A program made the position numbers and the translations under genes. From assembly GCA_903822495.1 (NCBI GenBank), contig CAIJPD010000066.1:1-64000 (forward strand): a stretch of 64,000 nt of DNA, in the 5' to 3' direction. This stretch comes from an uncultured Chloroflexota bacterium (lineage in GTDB: Bacteria; Chloroflexota; Limnocylindria; Limnocylindrales; CSP1-4). Below, piece by piece: positions 1 through 8,072 of the stretch. Every line of letters starts with the position of its first letter. Positions within the stretch are counted from its first letter, which is position 1. Below the pieces are notes generated by a model. That model did no database searches, was not told the origin of the DNA, and saw only the letters and a program-made list of their open reading frames with translations.

Positions 1-88
1 CCCGCTCGCTGGCGGTCTCGAGGACCATCCGGACGGCCCGCTCCCGGAGCTCGGGTGGGTACCGACGTTGCGTGCTGTGCTCTGCCAT
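1..88 (-). CDS. IS3-family transposase OrfA, N-terminal part only
   Basis: Only the first 29 codons are present; the gene runs off the left edge, so the ORF track does not list it. The translation starts MAEHSTQRRYPPELRERAV and continues RMVLE, the usual opening of the helix-turn-helix domain (HTH_Tnp_1) of IS3-family OrfA proteins, which bind the element ends. Whether the remainder, including the overlapping OrfB integrase domain, is intact cannot be seen. Confidence 0.75.
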   Translation of the reverse strand, partial: MAEHSTQRRYPPELRERAVRMVLETASER

Positions 89-140
89 GACTCCATGTTC
101 CTCCAAACGATGGAGTCTCCACCGAAGTCAGGGCGGTTCA
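1..140 (-). mobile_element. terminal part of an IS3-family insertion sequence
   Basis: The window opens inside an insertion sequence read on the minus strand. Inward of position 140 the minus strand begins TGAACCGCCCTGACTTCGG, which looks like an IS3-family terminal inverted repeat (TG at the outer end), followed by the start of a transposase OrfA at 88. An 8-bp inverted repeat (GACTCCAT at 89-96, ATGGAGTC at 110-117) lies between the end and the gene. The boundary at 140 is inferred because a truncated toxin reading frame resumes at 141. The other end, any target duplication and the group within IS3 lie outside the window. Confidence 0.6.
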
Positions 141-386
141 GGATGGCGATACACCGACAATCAGATCGGCGATGTCGCCCAAGAAGCAAAGGTTGGCCGG
201 ACTGGCCTGGGCAGCGTGGATAGCCGGGTGACCCAGCAGATCAGGAAGGATCGTGAGCTGCTGGACACCCCCGGCAGTGGGATCAACGCCATCGAATGGC
301 ACTTCTTCCCAGGTAGGGGAAAGGGGCCAACCGATGCTCTCTACGACATTCTCCTAGGGCAAGGTTTCGACGTGATAATCCACTGA
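141..386 (+). pseudogene. C-terminal remnant of a polymorphic toxin, cut by the IS
   Basis: The listed ORF 72-386 begins inside the insertion sequence, but from codon 141 it reads as protein: WRYTDNQIGDVAQEAK, then RVTQQIRKDRELLDTPGSG and NAIEWHFFPGRG, ending with FDVIIH. This tail resembles C-terminal toxin domains of Rhs/YD-repeat polymorphic toxins, where an EWHFFP-type stretch is followed by a short terminus ending in an IH-like motif. The N-terminal delivery part is absent, replaced by the IS. The stop codon overlaps the next ATG (TGATG), the tight coupling expected of a toxin and its immunity gene. I recognise the family by memory only; the biochemical activity is unknown. Confidence 0.5.
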
Positions 387-904
387 TGTCATACCCGCTC
401 TTCATTCCGCCAGAACCTCTGGTCAGCATCCCCAGGCGCAGCTGGACGAAGCGGCAGGCAGATGCGTACTTCGAGTGGCTGCTCGGTGTCCAGGACTCGC
501 GCATCGCCTGCCTGCTTGATCACCTGAGCTTTCTCGGGGTCCCGGAACCACAGGATCTGCTGGCTCTTGGCGAGTCGATCACCGAGAGGTTGCGCAATCA
601 GATTGCCGACCCGCAGACACTCGACCTTACGAATGAGGGACTTGCGCTCGCCGCGGATCTCGGCCTCCTTACTGCTCGAATCGTGCTTGCCCACAACCCG
701 GGGGTTCGATGGCTTGTGGTGAGGGGGCCGAAGACCTATGTCCATTACAACCTGCCGGTCCTTGATGGATTTCGAGACTCGCTCCATCTGGAGCCCGTTG
801 GCGGGAGCATCGGAAATGCACGCGGCGTGGTGAAGGGCACGTTGCGACCCAACTGCTGGCATGTGACCTACGTCTACTGGTCGGAACGTGCTGTGCCTCC
901 ATAA
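386..904 (+). CDS. probable immunity protein for the truncated toxin
   Basis: A 172-residue soluble protein whose ATG overlaps the stop of the toxin remnant by one base. The N-terminal third holds SWTKRQADAYFEWLLGVQD, resembling small immunity proteins that accompany polymorphic-toxin C termini (an F/W-T-x-x-x-A-x-x-Y/W-F-x-W pattern). The C-terminal half has a hydrophobic LALAADLGLLTARIVL helix and VHYNLPVLDGF. No signal peptide or membrane segment is seen. Because the toxin is truncated, this would be an orphan immunity gene. The function follows mainly from position. Confidence 0.5.
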   Translation: MSYPLFIPPEPLVSIPRRSWTKRQADAYFEWLLGVQDSRIACLLDHLSFLGVPEPQDLLALGESITERLRNQIADPQTLDLTNEGLALAADLGLLTARIVLAHNPGVRWLVVRGPKTYVHYNLPVLDGFRDSLHLEPVGGSIGNARGVVKGTLRPNCWHVTYVYWSERAVPP

Positions 905-1169
905 GGTCGCTCGCCTCTGTGAGGGGGCCTCCCAATGACACGTACGGCTGTGAGTATGGGACCGCCTCTCCGGGCGGCCTGACCCAACGTTACGGCTGAC
1001 CGATCGTGTCCTGAGCACGTTGAACTGTCGGCTTCCCGGCGAGGCGGACCATCGGTACGCGGCCGAGCGGGCAGTGACCGCATAGGAGCCTGATCGACCC
1101 AGGTCCCATCACAGTCCTGTCCGCCCGCCCGGTCCGCGTGCTGTCGAACCACGCAGAGGACCGACAGCC

Positions 1170-1967
1170 ATGAACAGCATCGCGCAACCAGCCCCGACCC
1201 GGCCAGTGGCGATCGGCGTCGACACCCACAAGGACAACCACGTGGCGGTCGCCCTCGACGGGCTCGGCGGCCGGCTCGGCAGCCTGACCGTGCCAGCTGA
1301 CAGTGCGGGATACGCCCGGCTCGAGCGCTGGGCCGCCGAGCAGGGCGCCATCGTGGCTTTCGGGATCGAGGGCACGGCGTCGTATGGGGCCGGCGTGACC
1401 GGCTTCGTCCGCCGCCAAGGCCACCGGGTGATCGAGGTCAGCCGGCCCGACCGACGGGAGCGCCGCCTGCATGGCAAGAGCGACGTGCTCGACGCGGAGA
1501 ACGCGGCCAGGGCCGTCCTGTCCGGCCGGGCCACGGCCACGCCCAAGGCGGCCGATGGCCAGGTCGAGATGGTCCGCCAGGTCAAGATCGCCAAGGACAC
1601 TGCGGTCAAGGCGCGGACGCAGGCCATGGTCACGCTCAAGACCCTCCTGATCACCGCGCCGGCCGAGCTGCGCGAGGGCCTGGAGGGCCTGCCGCGGACC
1701 GCCCTGGTCAGGCGCTGTGCCAGCCTCCGGCCCGGCCCGTTGACGAGTCCCGTCGCGGCGACCAAGCACGCCCTGCGCGAGCTCGCCCGTCGCTGGCTGG
1801 CGCTCCAGGTCGAGATCCGCGGGCACGAGCGGATCCTGGCCGCCCTGACAGCCGCGGTCGCGCCCGCCCTGATCGACGCCTTCGGGATCGGACCCGACAG
1901 CGCGGCATCGGCGTCCTCCAATCGTGGAGCGGTAGTTCCACGATACCGCGGCACCACGGTGCGATGA
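1170..1967 (+). pseudogene. IS110-family transposase, C-terminal domain lost
   Basis: The N-terminal DEDD (RuvC-like) domain of an IS110-family transposase is clear: IGVDTHKDNHVAVAL supplies the first acidic residue, FGIEGTASYG the glutamate, and HGKSDVLDAENAARA the paired aspartates. The ORF starts after AGAGGA. Homology stops near LIDAFGIGPDSAA (about 1915), where the Transposase_20 domain should begin. The remaining residues (ASSNRGAVVPRYRG...) are read from a palindromic sequence. At 265 residues it is about 80-130 short of the family and lacks the C-terminal domain with its serine, so it should be inactive. The upstream 905-1169 has no gene and probably includes the IS left end. Confidence 0.85.
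1921..1962. repeat. compact double palindrome at the transposase break point
   Basis: ATCGTGGA (1921-1928) and TCCACGAT (1937-1944) form a perfect 8-bp inverted repeat around an 8-nt loop. Immediately after it GCACC/GGTGC (1951-1962) forms a second, 2-nt-loop hairpin. The pair sits exactly where similarity to the IS110 transposase ends, so it may be a small element end or a repetitive extragenic palindrome inserted there. No second copy was noticed in the window. Confidence 0.45.
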
Positions 1968-2000
1968 GCCACCTCGATCCAGCGCGGTGGCCTCCGCGGA

Positions 2001-2960
2001 TCAACCCGGCCGAGGTGCCGGCGGCTGTCGGTAGCTTCGACCCGGTCGGGCGCGCTCCCAGCCCACGCGCAGCAGCACCGTCGCCCACATCCGGTAGGGG
2101 CGCCACCCATCCGTGATCGCGGCCAGCTTTGTATCGTCGACCGACGGCAACCCGTACATCTCGGCGATGGCGTCGCGATCCAGGGCATCGCGCGGGATCT
2201 CGTCCACGATCCCGCACCCGCGCAGGTACGTGCCCTCGGCGGTGAACTGCCCCACGCCGTTGAGGGTCAGGAGCTCGGCGATCGCGTCGTCGCGGGGGAG
2301 GGCGCGGAGCCGCTCCGTGTTCAGCCGCCCCTGGAGCGCGGCGTCGGCCAGCCCGCGAAGCCGGGAGGCCTTCACCTCGCCAAGCTCGGCCGAAGCCGCC
2401 AGCTCCGCGAGCCGTCGCGGCCCCGGGAAGGCGACGTACGTCGTCCCGTCGAGCTCGATCCGGTCACCCATCCGATCCGCCAGCCCGGCCTTGATCCGGG
2501 CGCCCTGGCGCCGGGCGATCCGCTGCCCGATCACGAACGACGTGACGGCCTCGTACGCCGAGTAGAAGCAGACCGGGCGCAGGAAGTCGTGACGCTCCTG
2601 CAGCCTCCCGATCACGGGGTCGCGAAGCCCCACGTCCGTCCATCCGCCGCCGTCGTGGTCGAGCGACAGGCAGCGGAGGACCTGGCCCAGGGCCACGGAA
2701 GAGTCGGCCCCGCCGGTGGTGGCGATCCGGACGCGCACCACCCCGGAAGCGTCCTGCGTCACGTGCGCCGCCGCGCTGCCCTCCCAGCCCTCGACCGGGA
2801 ACGCCATCACGATGCCCTTGGCCACGGGTCCGCCGCCGCCGATCCCCGGGGCGAACCCGCCGGCGAAGGACCGGGCAGCCTCCAGCGAGAACGGCCCTCG
2901 CGGGGTGATCTCGATGGTCTCGACACTGGCCTGCGGCGACATGCCGCTACGATCGCACAT
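2001..2960 (-). CDS. DNA-3-methyladenine glycosylase II-like protein
   Basis: A 319-residue member of the helix-hairpin-helix DNA glycosylase superfamily, closest in layout to AlkA, which excises alkylated bases by hydrolysing the N-glycosidic bond. The HhH is visible as LLTLNGVGQFTAEGTYLRG near residues 235-255, preceded by YEAVTSFVIGQRIARRQG (AlkA-like helices). The N-terminal 120 residues form the beta-rich AlkA_N-like part. The catalytic aspartate probably lies in the RDALDRD stretch after the HhH, but this needs an alignment. Start: either the first ATG (2960) or the next (2942, MSPQASVE); neither has a strong ribosome-binding site. It is divergent from the VOC gene across 89 bp. Confidence 0.8.
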   Translation of the reverse strand: MCDRSGMSPQASVETIEITPRGPFSLEAARSFAGGFAPGIGGGGPVAKGIVMAFPVEGWEGSAAAHVTQDASGVVRVRIATTGGADSSVALGQVLRCLSLDHDGGGWTDVGLRDPVIGRLQERHDFLRPVCFYSAYEAVTSFVIGQRIARRQGARIKAGLADRMGDRIELDGTTYVAFPGPRRLAELAASAELGEVKASRLRGLADAALQGRLNTERLRALPRDDAIAELLTLNGVGQFTAEGTYLRGCGIVDEIPRDALDRDAIAEMYGLPSVDDTKLAAITDGWRPYRMWATVLLRVGWERARPGRSYRQPPAPRPG

Positions 2961-3049
2961 GGCCCCAACCCCGGCGCTGGCGGACGCCGCCGCCAGCTCC
3001 TACCATCCCCGAACCTTGTAGCCACCCTGCAAACCGTTCGGGAGGTCCC

Positions 3050-3436
3050 ATGAAGCGAGTCACCGGGATTGGCGGCGTCTTCTTCAAGGCCGCCGACGCC
3101 GAGGCCCTCCGTGACTGGTATCGGCGGCACCTGGGCATCGACGTCCAGGACTGGGGCGGCGCCGCGTTCGACTGGACCGACGCCCAGGGCAAGCCGGTCG
3201 CGGGCTCCACGACCTGGCTGATCGACCCGCAGGAGAGCGATCACTTCGCCCCCAGCGCCGCGCCGTTCATGGTCAACTACCGGGTGGAGGACCTTCGCGG
3301 CCTGATCACCGTCCTGCGCGACGAGGGCTGCGACGTGGTCGACGAGATCCAAGAGTCCGAGTACGGGTTGTTCGCTTGGGTCATGGATCCGGAGGGCCAC
3401 AAGGTGGAGCTCTGGCAGCCGCCTGCCGGCCAGTAG
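3050..3436 (+). CDS. VOC-superfamily (glyoxalase-like) protein
   Basis: A 128-residue single-module vicinal-oxygen-chelate protein. The N terminus ([20 protein letters not shown]) followed by WYRRHLGI, and the C-terminal [16 protein letters not shown] carrying the usual terminal metal-ligand glutamate, are typical. Such proteins are glyoxalases, dioxygenases or small-molecule resistance proteins; the substrate cannot be inferred. GGGAGG stands just ahead of the ATG. The following B12-domain gene has its own -10 box, so this gene is probably not the methylmalonyl-CoA epimerase of that cluster. Confidence 0.8.
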   Translation: MKRVTGIGGVFFKAADAEALRDWYRRHLGIDVQDWGGAAFDWTDAQGKPVAGSTTWLIDPQESDHFAPSAAPFMVNYRVEDLRGLITVLRDEGCDVVDEIQESEYGLFAWVMDPEGHKVELWQPPAGQ

Positions 3437-3482
3437 GGCAGGTTCTGGCCGGTCAGCCCCTAGCCAGCCGTGCTCGGGCAAC

Positions 3483-3488
3483 TACAAT
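3483..3488 (+). promoter_or_regulatory. -10 box for leaderless transcription of the B12-domain gene
   Basis: TACAAT ends 6 nt before the ATG at 3495. With a start site 6-7 nt downstream of the -10, the transcript would begin at or next to the A of ATG. No Shine-Dalgarno sequence is present. The same spacing recurs at several other genes of the window. Confidence 0.55.
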
Positions 3489-3494
3489 CCGCCC

Positions 3495-3899
3495 ATGACC
3501 GATCGCCCCATCAAGGTCCTGATCGCCAAGCCCGGCCTGGACGGCCACGACCGGGGCGCCAAGGTGCTGGCCCGCGGCCTCCGCGACGAGGGCTTCGAGG
3601 TGGTCTACACCGGCCTCCGCCAGACCCCCGAGATGGTGGTCAGCGCCGCGCTCCAGGAGGACGTGGACGTGGTGGGGCTGTCGATCCTGTCGGGCGCCCA
3701 TATGACCCTGTTGCCCAAGATCTGCCGGCTGCTCCGCGAGGCGGGCCTGGACGACGTCCTGGTGACCGCCGGCGGGATCATCCCGGACGAGGACGTGCCG
3801 GCCCTCAAGGAAGCCGGCGTGGCGGCGGTCTTCGGCCCTGGGACCACCATCGCGTCGGTCGCCGAGTTCCTGCGGGCCAACGCGCGCTCGCGCGACTGA
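3495..3899 (+). CDS. stand-alone cobalamin-binding domain of a methylmalonyl-CoA mutase-type enzyme
   Basis: A 134-residue protein equal to the C-terminal B12-binding domain of acyl-CoA mutases. The signature DxHxxG is present ([17 protein letters not shown], His being the lower axial cobalt ligand), followed by [11 protein letters not shown] and [15 protein letters not shown], which line the nucleotide tail of the cofactor. Being separate from the catalytic subunit it resembles the small subunit of split methylmalonyl-CoA or isobutyryl-CoA mutases. The large subunit is not in this window. It is followed after 16 bp by meaB, the mutase chaperone, and then by a 3-hydroxyacyl-CoA dehydrogenase. 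Confidence 0.9.
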   Translation: MTDRPIKVLIAKPGLDGHDRGAKVLARGLRDEGFEVVYTGLRQTPEMVVSAALQEDVDVVGLSILSGAHMTLLPKICRLLREAGLDDVLVTAGGIIPDEDVPALKEAGVAAVFGPGTTIASVAEFLRANARSRD

Positions 3900-3915
3900 C
3901 CCCGGCGCCGCACCG

Positions 3916-5046
3916 ATGACCGCCGGCGCAACGGACGACGAGGAACCGCGGCCCGCGAACCCGGAGGCGCGGGCCGCCGACCCGGAGGCTCGGGCCGCCG
4001 ACCTCGAAGCTCGGGCCGCCGACCTCGAAGCTCGGGCCGCGGCCCTCGCGGAGCAGACCGTCGCCGGCGATCGGCGTGCCCTGGCCCGCGTGCTGACCGC
4101 CGTAGAGAACCGGACCCCCCTGGCCGAGCCGCTCCTGCGCCGCCTCTACCCGCTGGCCGGCCGCGCCCACCTGGTGGGCATCACCGGCCCGCCCGGGTCC
4201 GGCAAGTCCACGCTGGTCGCCGCGCTCACCACGGCCGCGCGCGCCGCGGGCCGCCCCGTGGCGGTGGTGGCGGTGGACCCGTCCAGCCCCATCACCGGCG
4301 GCGCGCTGCTGGGCGACCGCGTCCGGATGCAGGCGCACAGCGCCGATCGCGACGTGTTCATCCGGTCGATGGCCTCGCGCGGGCACGCGGGCGGGCTCGC
4401 GGGGACCACCACCGCCGCCGCCGCGGTGCTGGATGCCGCCGGCTTCGATCTGGTCTTCATCGAGACCGTGGGCACCGGCCAGGGCGAGGTGGAGATCGCC
4501 GCCAGCGCCGACACCACCGTGGTCCTGGAGGCACCCGAGATGGGCGACGAGGTGCAGGCCATCAAGGCCGGGCTGCTGGAGGTGGCCGACCTGGTCGTGG
4601 TCAACAAGGGCGACAAGCCCGGGGCCCAGCGGACCGCCGCGCAGCTCCGCTCGATGCTGATCGCCGGCCACGGGGATGCCACGGGCGGCTCCCTGGCGCC
4701 GGGCCGGCCGCGGCCGCGCCAGCCCCAGGTGCTGGTCACCACCGCCGCCACCGGGGACGGGGTGGGGGACCTGCTGGCCGCCATCGACCGGCACCGCGAG
4801 GCGGCCGCGGGACGGGATCGCGGCGCGGCCCAGCTGGTCCGGGCGGAGGCACAGGTCTGGGCCATCCTGGCGGAACGGCTCCGCGCGCGGCTCCACGACG
4901 ACGCGCTGCGCGCCACCACCAACGAGACGCTGCGCGCCGTGGCCGGCCACCGGCTGGACCCCTACGCCGCCGCCGACCGCCTCCTGGACGCCGTCGATGA
5001 ATCGCCGGCGAGGCGCCGATACAGCCGGGAGGGAGGCTCCGAATGA
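3916..5046 (+). CDS. meaB: MeaB/ArgK-type G-protein chaperone of B12-dependent mutase
   Basis: A 376-residue G3E-family GTPase that gates cobalamin loading and protects acyl-CoA mutases from inactivation. Visible motifs: Walker A GPPGSGKST (about residue 95), VAVDPSSPITGGALLGDR, the switch-like FIETVGTGQGEVEIA, and NKGD for guanine recognition. Residues 17-44 are an added tail of four EARAADL-type heptads encoded by a 21-bp tandem repeat, so the true start could lie after the repeat. The 3' end overlaps the next gene by ATGA, showing translational coupling. Together with the B12 domain it implies a mutase encoded elsewhere. Confidence 0.9.
   Translation: MTAGATDDEEPRPANPEARAADPEARAADLEARAADLEARAAALAEQTVAGDRRALARVLTAVENRTPLAEPLLRRLYPLAGRAHLVGITGPPGSGKSTLVAALTTAARAAGRPVAVVAVDPSSPITGGALLGDRVRMQAHSADRDVFIRSMASRGHAGGLAGTTTAAAAVLDAAGFDLVFIETVGTGQGEVEIAASADTTVVLEAPEMGDEVQAIKAGLLEVADLVVVNKGDKPGAQRTAAQLRSMLIAGHGDATGGSLAPGRPRPRQPQVLVTTAATGDGVGDLLAAIDRHREAAAGRDRGAAQLVRAEAQVWAILAERLRARLHDDALRATTNETLRAVAGHRLDPYAAADRLLDAVDESPARRRYSREGGSE
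3964..4047 (+). repeat. four 21-bp tandem repeats in the 5' end of meaB
   Basis: Four consecutive 21-bp units of the type GAAGCTCGGGCCGCCGACCTC run from 3964 to 4047; units 2-4 differ by a few bases. Each encodes the heptad EARAAD-L/P (last copy EARAAAL), predicting a short amphipathic helix. The near identity suggests recent expansion by slippage. Confidence 0.85.
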
Positions 5047-5903
5047 CCATCGAACGGGTCTTCGTGGCCGGGGCGGGCCTCATGGGCCACGGCATCGCCC
5101 AGGTCCACGCCGTCATCGGCAAGCAGGTCTCCGTCTACGAGCCGGACCTGGCCCGCGCGCAGGCCGGGGTGGACAGGATCGCCGCCAACCTGGAGCGCGC
5201 GGTCGCCAAGGGCCGCCTGGCCGCCGCCGACCGGGACGCCATCCTGGGACGGCTCACCGCCACCGCCGATCCGGCGGCCGTCGCCGATGCCGATCTGGCC
5301 ATCGAGGCGGTCTTCGAGGACGCCGGGGTCAAGTCCGCCCTCTGGCGCGAGCTCGACCGGCTGGCGAAGCCGGAGGCCATCTTCGCCTCGAACACCTCCT
5401 CGATCTCCATCGACCTCCTGGCCGCCGCGGTGGGGGAGGCGCGCCGCCCCGCGTTCGTGGGGATGCACTTCTTCAGCCCCGTGCCGGTCATGCCGCTCGT
5501 GGAGCTGGTCCGCGGCGGCGCCACCTCGGACGCGACGGTGGCCGCGATCCGCGGGGTTGCCGCCCAGCTGGGGATGACCGTCATCGCCTCCGCGGACCGG
5601 CCGGGGTTCATCGTCAACCGCGTCCTGATGCCGCTCCTCGCCGAGGCGATGCGGGCGCTGGAGGAGGGCGTGGGATCGGCGGAGGACATCGACGCCGGCG
5701 CACGGCTTGGCCTCCGCCACCCGATGGGACCCCTGGAGCTGGCGGACTTCATCGGCCTGGACGTCTGCCTGGGGGTCATGCGCGTCCTGTACGACGGCCT
5801 GGGCCAGGAGCACTTCCGCCCGCCCGCCATCCTGGAACGCCTGGTGGCCGAGGGGCACCTGGGCCAGAAGTCTGGCCGCGGGTTCCACGTCTATCCCCGC
5901 TGA
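5043..5903 (+). CDS. 3-hydroxybutyryl-CoA (3-hydroxyacyl-CoA) dehydrogenase
   Basis: A 286-residue NAD(P)-dependent dehydrogenase of the 3-hydroxyacyl-CoA family, full length for the stand-alone butyrate/PHB-type enzyme. The Rossmann motif is FVAGAGLMGHGIAQVHA at the N terminus. The catalytic region reads FASNTSSISI and GMHFFSPVPVMPLVELV (active-site His in HFF), with the substrate segment DRPGFIVNRVLMPLL and the C-terminal helical domain (GLRHPMGPLELADFIGLD). It shares an ATGA overlap with meaB, linking acyl-CoA oxidation to the mutase module. Confidence 0.92.
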   Translation: MTIERVFVAGAGLMGHGIAQVHAVIGKQVSVYEPDLARAQAGVDRIAANLERAVAKGRLAAADRDAILGRLTATADPAAVADADLAIEAVFEDAGVKSALWRELDRLAKPEAIFASNTSSISIDLLAAAVGEARRPAFVGMHFFSPVPVMPLVELVRGGATSDATVAAIRGVAAQLGMTVIASADRPGFIVNRVLMPLLAEAMRALEEGVGSAEDIDAGARLGLRHPMGPLELADFIGLDVCLGVMRVLYDGLGQEHFRPPAILERLVAEGHLGQKSGRGFHVYPR

Positions 5904-5971
5904 CCCGTCCCATGAGCCAAACGGCCCGTGCGGTTGGGGCCGATCATCCCTCCGACATCTGTCCGGGGGCG

Positions 5972-5977
5972 GATAAT
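5972..5977 (+). promoter_or_regulatory. candidate -10 box of the copper operon
   Basis: GATAAT (five of six matches to TATAAT) lies 69 nt before the multicopper oxidase ATG in the short gap after the dehydrogenase gene. No convincing -35 hexamer is seen at the usual spacing, so confidence is low. Confidence 0.35.
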
Positions 5978-6045
5978 GTCGCCCGCAAGGGAATGTGGCC
6001 AAGCGCGCCAGCGTCCCGCAGTGCCCCCCTGGAGGAGTCCCGTCG

Positions 6046-7425
6046 ATGAATTCGGCCTCTGAGGCTGCCCAGCCCGCGTCTGACCCGAGTGCCGCGGACA
6101 TCATCGCGCCGGCCTCTGATGCCGACCAGGCCCCCGCCACGCCCGAGGTGACGCGCCGTCGCTTCCTTGTGGGCGCCGCCCTGACGGGCGGTGGCCTGAT
6201 GGCTGCCACGCTGGCCGCGTGTGCCCCGACTGCCGCCCCCGGCGGTGGTTGGACCTTCGGCCCGGCTGCCGCCGCCAAGTCGGCCGTGCCGGCGGCCGCA
6301 ACCGCCGCTCCCGCCGCGGGATCCGCCGCTCCCGCCGCCAGCGCCGCGGCGTCGGCCGCTCCCGCCGCCGCCCTGCCAAAGGGCTGGACCGCCCACGACA
6401 TCGAGGCGCGGAACATCGTCCGGCGCTACATCGGCAACCTGGCACCCGCCCTGAAGGGCATCTACGGGGATGCCGCGTTTGCCAAGCTGGCAGACATCCT
6501 GGGCGCCGCGGACAACTACCCGGAGCTGGCCAAGAAGCCATCGTTTGTCCAGGTCCCGCAGCTCTTTCTCAATGACGCCCTGACGCCTCTCAAGCCCACG
6601 GTCGAGGCCGGGGTCAAGGTCTTCAACATGACGATCGACAAGCTCGATCAGAAGATCGACGAGCTCAAGGCGCCGGTCGCCGCGCTGGGCTACAACAAGC
6701 AGTGGCCCGGCCCCACCATCCGGGTCACCGAGGGCGACAAGCTCAAGGTCACGTTCAAGAACAACATGGACGAGACGACCGGCGTCCACTTCCACGGCGT
6801 CGAGTTCGACGACTTCTTCCAGGACGGCATCCCGTTCGTGACCCAGAAGCCAATTGCCCCTGGTGAGAGCTACACCTACGAGTTCACGGCCAACCGCCCC
6901 GGCTCGCTGATGTACCACTCGCACCACAACGCCACGGACCAGGTGGGTCGCGGCCTGTTGGGCGCGTTCATCGTGGATCCCAAGACCCCCACCGCTGAGG
7001 ACAAGTTCGACCGCGAGTACATCTGGGTCTCGAACGACACACTGGGCGGCTTCACCATCAACGGCCACGGCTTCCCGGCCGTCGTGCCAGTCCTGGCCGC
7101 GCAGGGCGAGACTGTCCGGATCCGGTTCATGAACGAGGGAATCATGATGCACCCGTGGCATAGCCACGGGTACAAGATGCGCGTCGTGGCCCGGGATGGC
7201 TATCCGCTGGGCACCGCCGCGTTCGACTGCGACACCCTGGGCGTCAACCCGGGTGAGCGCTACGACGTCAACATCAAGGCGGATCGGCCGGGTGTGTGGG
7301 CGTTCCACTGCCACATCCTGCCGCACGTCGAGAGTCTGACCGGCATGTTCGGGATGGTCAGCACACTCATCGTGGTCCCGAAGAAGGAGCACGTCGATGC
7401 CATCGTCAAGCTCCTCCTTGCGTAG
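6046..7425 (+). CDS. Tat-exported multicopper oxidase lipoprotein
   Basis: The chosen ATG follows GGAGGAG by 7 nt; the ORF's first Met (5995) lacks a site. The 459-residue product has a Tat-like segment TRRRFLVG (36-43) and hydrophobic stretch ending LAAC (Cys59, lipobox), then an Ala/Pro-rich linker (to about 110). Two cupredoxin domains follow with all four copper motifs: HFHG (248), HSHH (291), HPWHSHG (369), HCHILPH...M (421-434), so type 1 and type 2/3 sites are preserved. Residues 118-210 form an extra helical segment. Two-domain enzymes of this size include laccases and nitrite-reductase-like proteins. The downstream copper chaperones support a copper-dependent oxidase acting outside the membrane. 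Confidence 0.88.
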   Translation: MNSASEAAQPASDPSAADIIAPASDADQAPATPEVTRRRFLVGAALTGGGLMAATLAACAPTAAPGGGWTFGPAAAAKSAVPAAATAAPAAGSAAPAASAAASAAPAAALPKGWTAHDIEARNIVRRYIGNLAPALKGIYGDAAFAKLADILGAADNYPELAKKPSFVQVPQLFLNDALTPLKPTVEAGVKVFNMTIDKLDQKIDELKAPVAALGYNKQWPGPTIRVTEGDKLKVTFKNNMDETTGVHFHGVEFDDFFQDGIPFVTQKPIAPGESYTYEFTANRPGSLMYHSHHNATDQVGRGLLGAFIVDPKTPTAEDKFDREYIWVSNDTLGGFTINGHGFPAVVPVLAAQGETVRIRFMNEGIMMHPWHSHGYKMRVVARDGYPLGTAAFDCDTLGVNPGERYDVNIKADRPGVWAFHCHILPHVESLTGMFGMVSTLIVVPKKEHVDAIVKLLLA

Positions 7426-7876
7426 GCGGAGCTTCGCGCTCGGCCTCCTGCTCCTGCTGGTCGCGCTGATCGGGAGCGGCTGCTCGGCGGCCGCCACCCC
7501 GTCACCCGCGGCCACCGCTGCCGCCCCCTCCGTCACCGGCGCCTGGGTCCGGCCCCCACAGGGGGCGGGCCTGCCGGCGGCCGGCTACATGGTCATCAAG
7601 TCCGGGGGGCAGGCCGACGCGCTGCTGTCCATCACCAGCTCGGCTGCCGGCTCGGTGGAGCTCCACGAGACCACCACCATGTCCGGCATGACCGGGATGC
7701 AGCCAATCTCCAGGCTCGACATCCCGGCGGGCGGCAGCGTCGAGCTGAAGCCCGGGAGCTATCACCTGATGCTGATGAGCGTGAAGGCGCTGACCGTCGG
7801 TGACAGCGTGGAACTGGTGCTGACCTTCGAGAAGGCGGGCAGGGTGACCGTCAAGGCCGAGGTGAAGAACGGCTGA
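7397..7876 (+). CDS. PCu(A)C-type periplasmic copper chaperone lipoprotein
   Basis: A 159-residue lipoprotein: charged N terminus LRRRSF, hydrophobic core, and a GSGC lipobox with Cys29. The mature part carries the exact PCu(A)C ligand pattern H-x10-M-x21-H-x-M: His90, Met101, His123, Met125 (around HETTTMSGMTGM and YHLML). These proteins deliver Cu(I) to the CuA centre of cytochrome oxidase together with SCO proteins. It overlaps the oxidase gene by 29 bp in another frame and is followed by the SCO fusion, so all three are surely co-transcribed. Confidence 0.92.
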   Translation: MPSSSSSLRRRSFALGLLLLLVALIGSGCSAAATPSPAATAAAPSVTGAWVRPPQGAGLPAAGYMVIKSGGQADALLSITSSAAGSVELHETTTMSGMTGMQPISRLDIPAGGSVELKPGSYHLMLMSVKALTVGDSVELVLTFEKAGRVTVKAEVKNG

Positions 7877-8072
7877 CACCAGCGTCCGGCCCGTCGTCCC
7901 AGAGCCGCCGGTCGCATCCGAATCCTCCTTTGACGGGGCCTACCGCCTCGTCATCGCCCTGGCCGTCATCCTCGCGATCCTCGTCGGGGTACGGGTCCTT
8001 GGCGCGCCTGCCACCGGCGCGCCCGGCGCGTCGCCCTCGCCGGTCCCCCTGGAGGCCTACCTCTACCCGGAT

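Noticed and set aside
72-140. first codons of the ORF 72-386 as part of the toxin
   Set aside because: They lie within the insertion-sequence end; protein-like sequence resumes only at 141.
3050-3436. VOC protein as methylmalonyl-CoA epimerase
   Set aside because: Sequence lacks the epimerase pattern I would expect and the downstream gene has its own -10 box.
4962-6416. 484-residue minus-strand ORF
   Set aside because: Antisense to the hydroxyacyl-CoA dehydrogenase and oxidase genes; no domain character.
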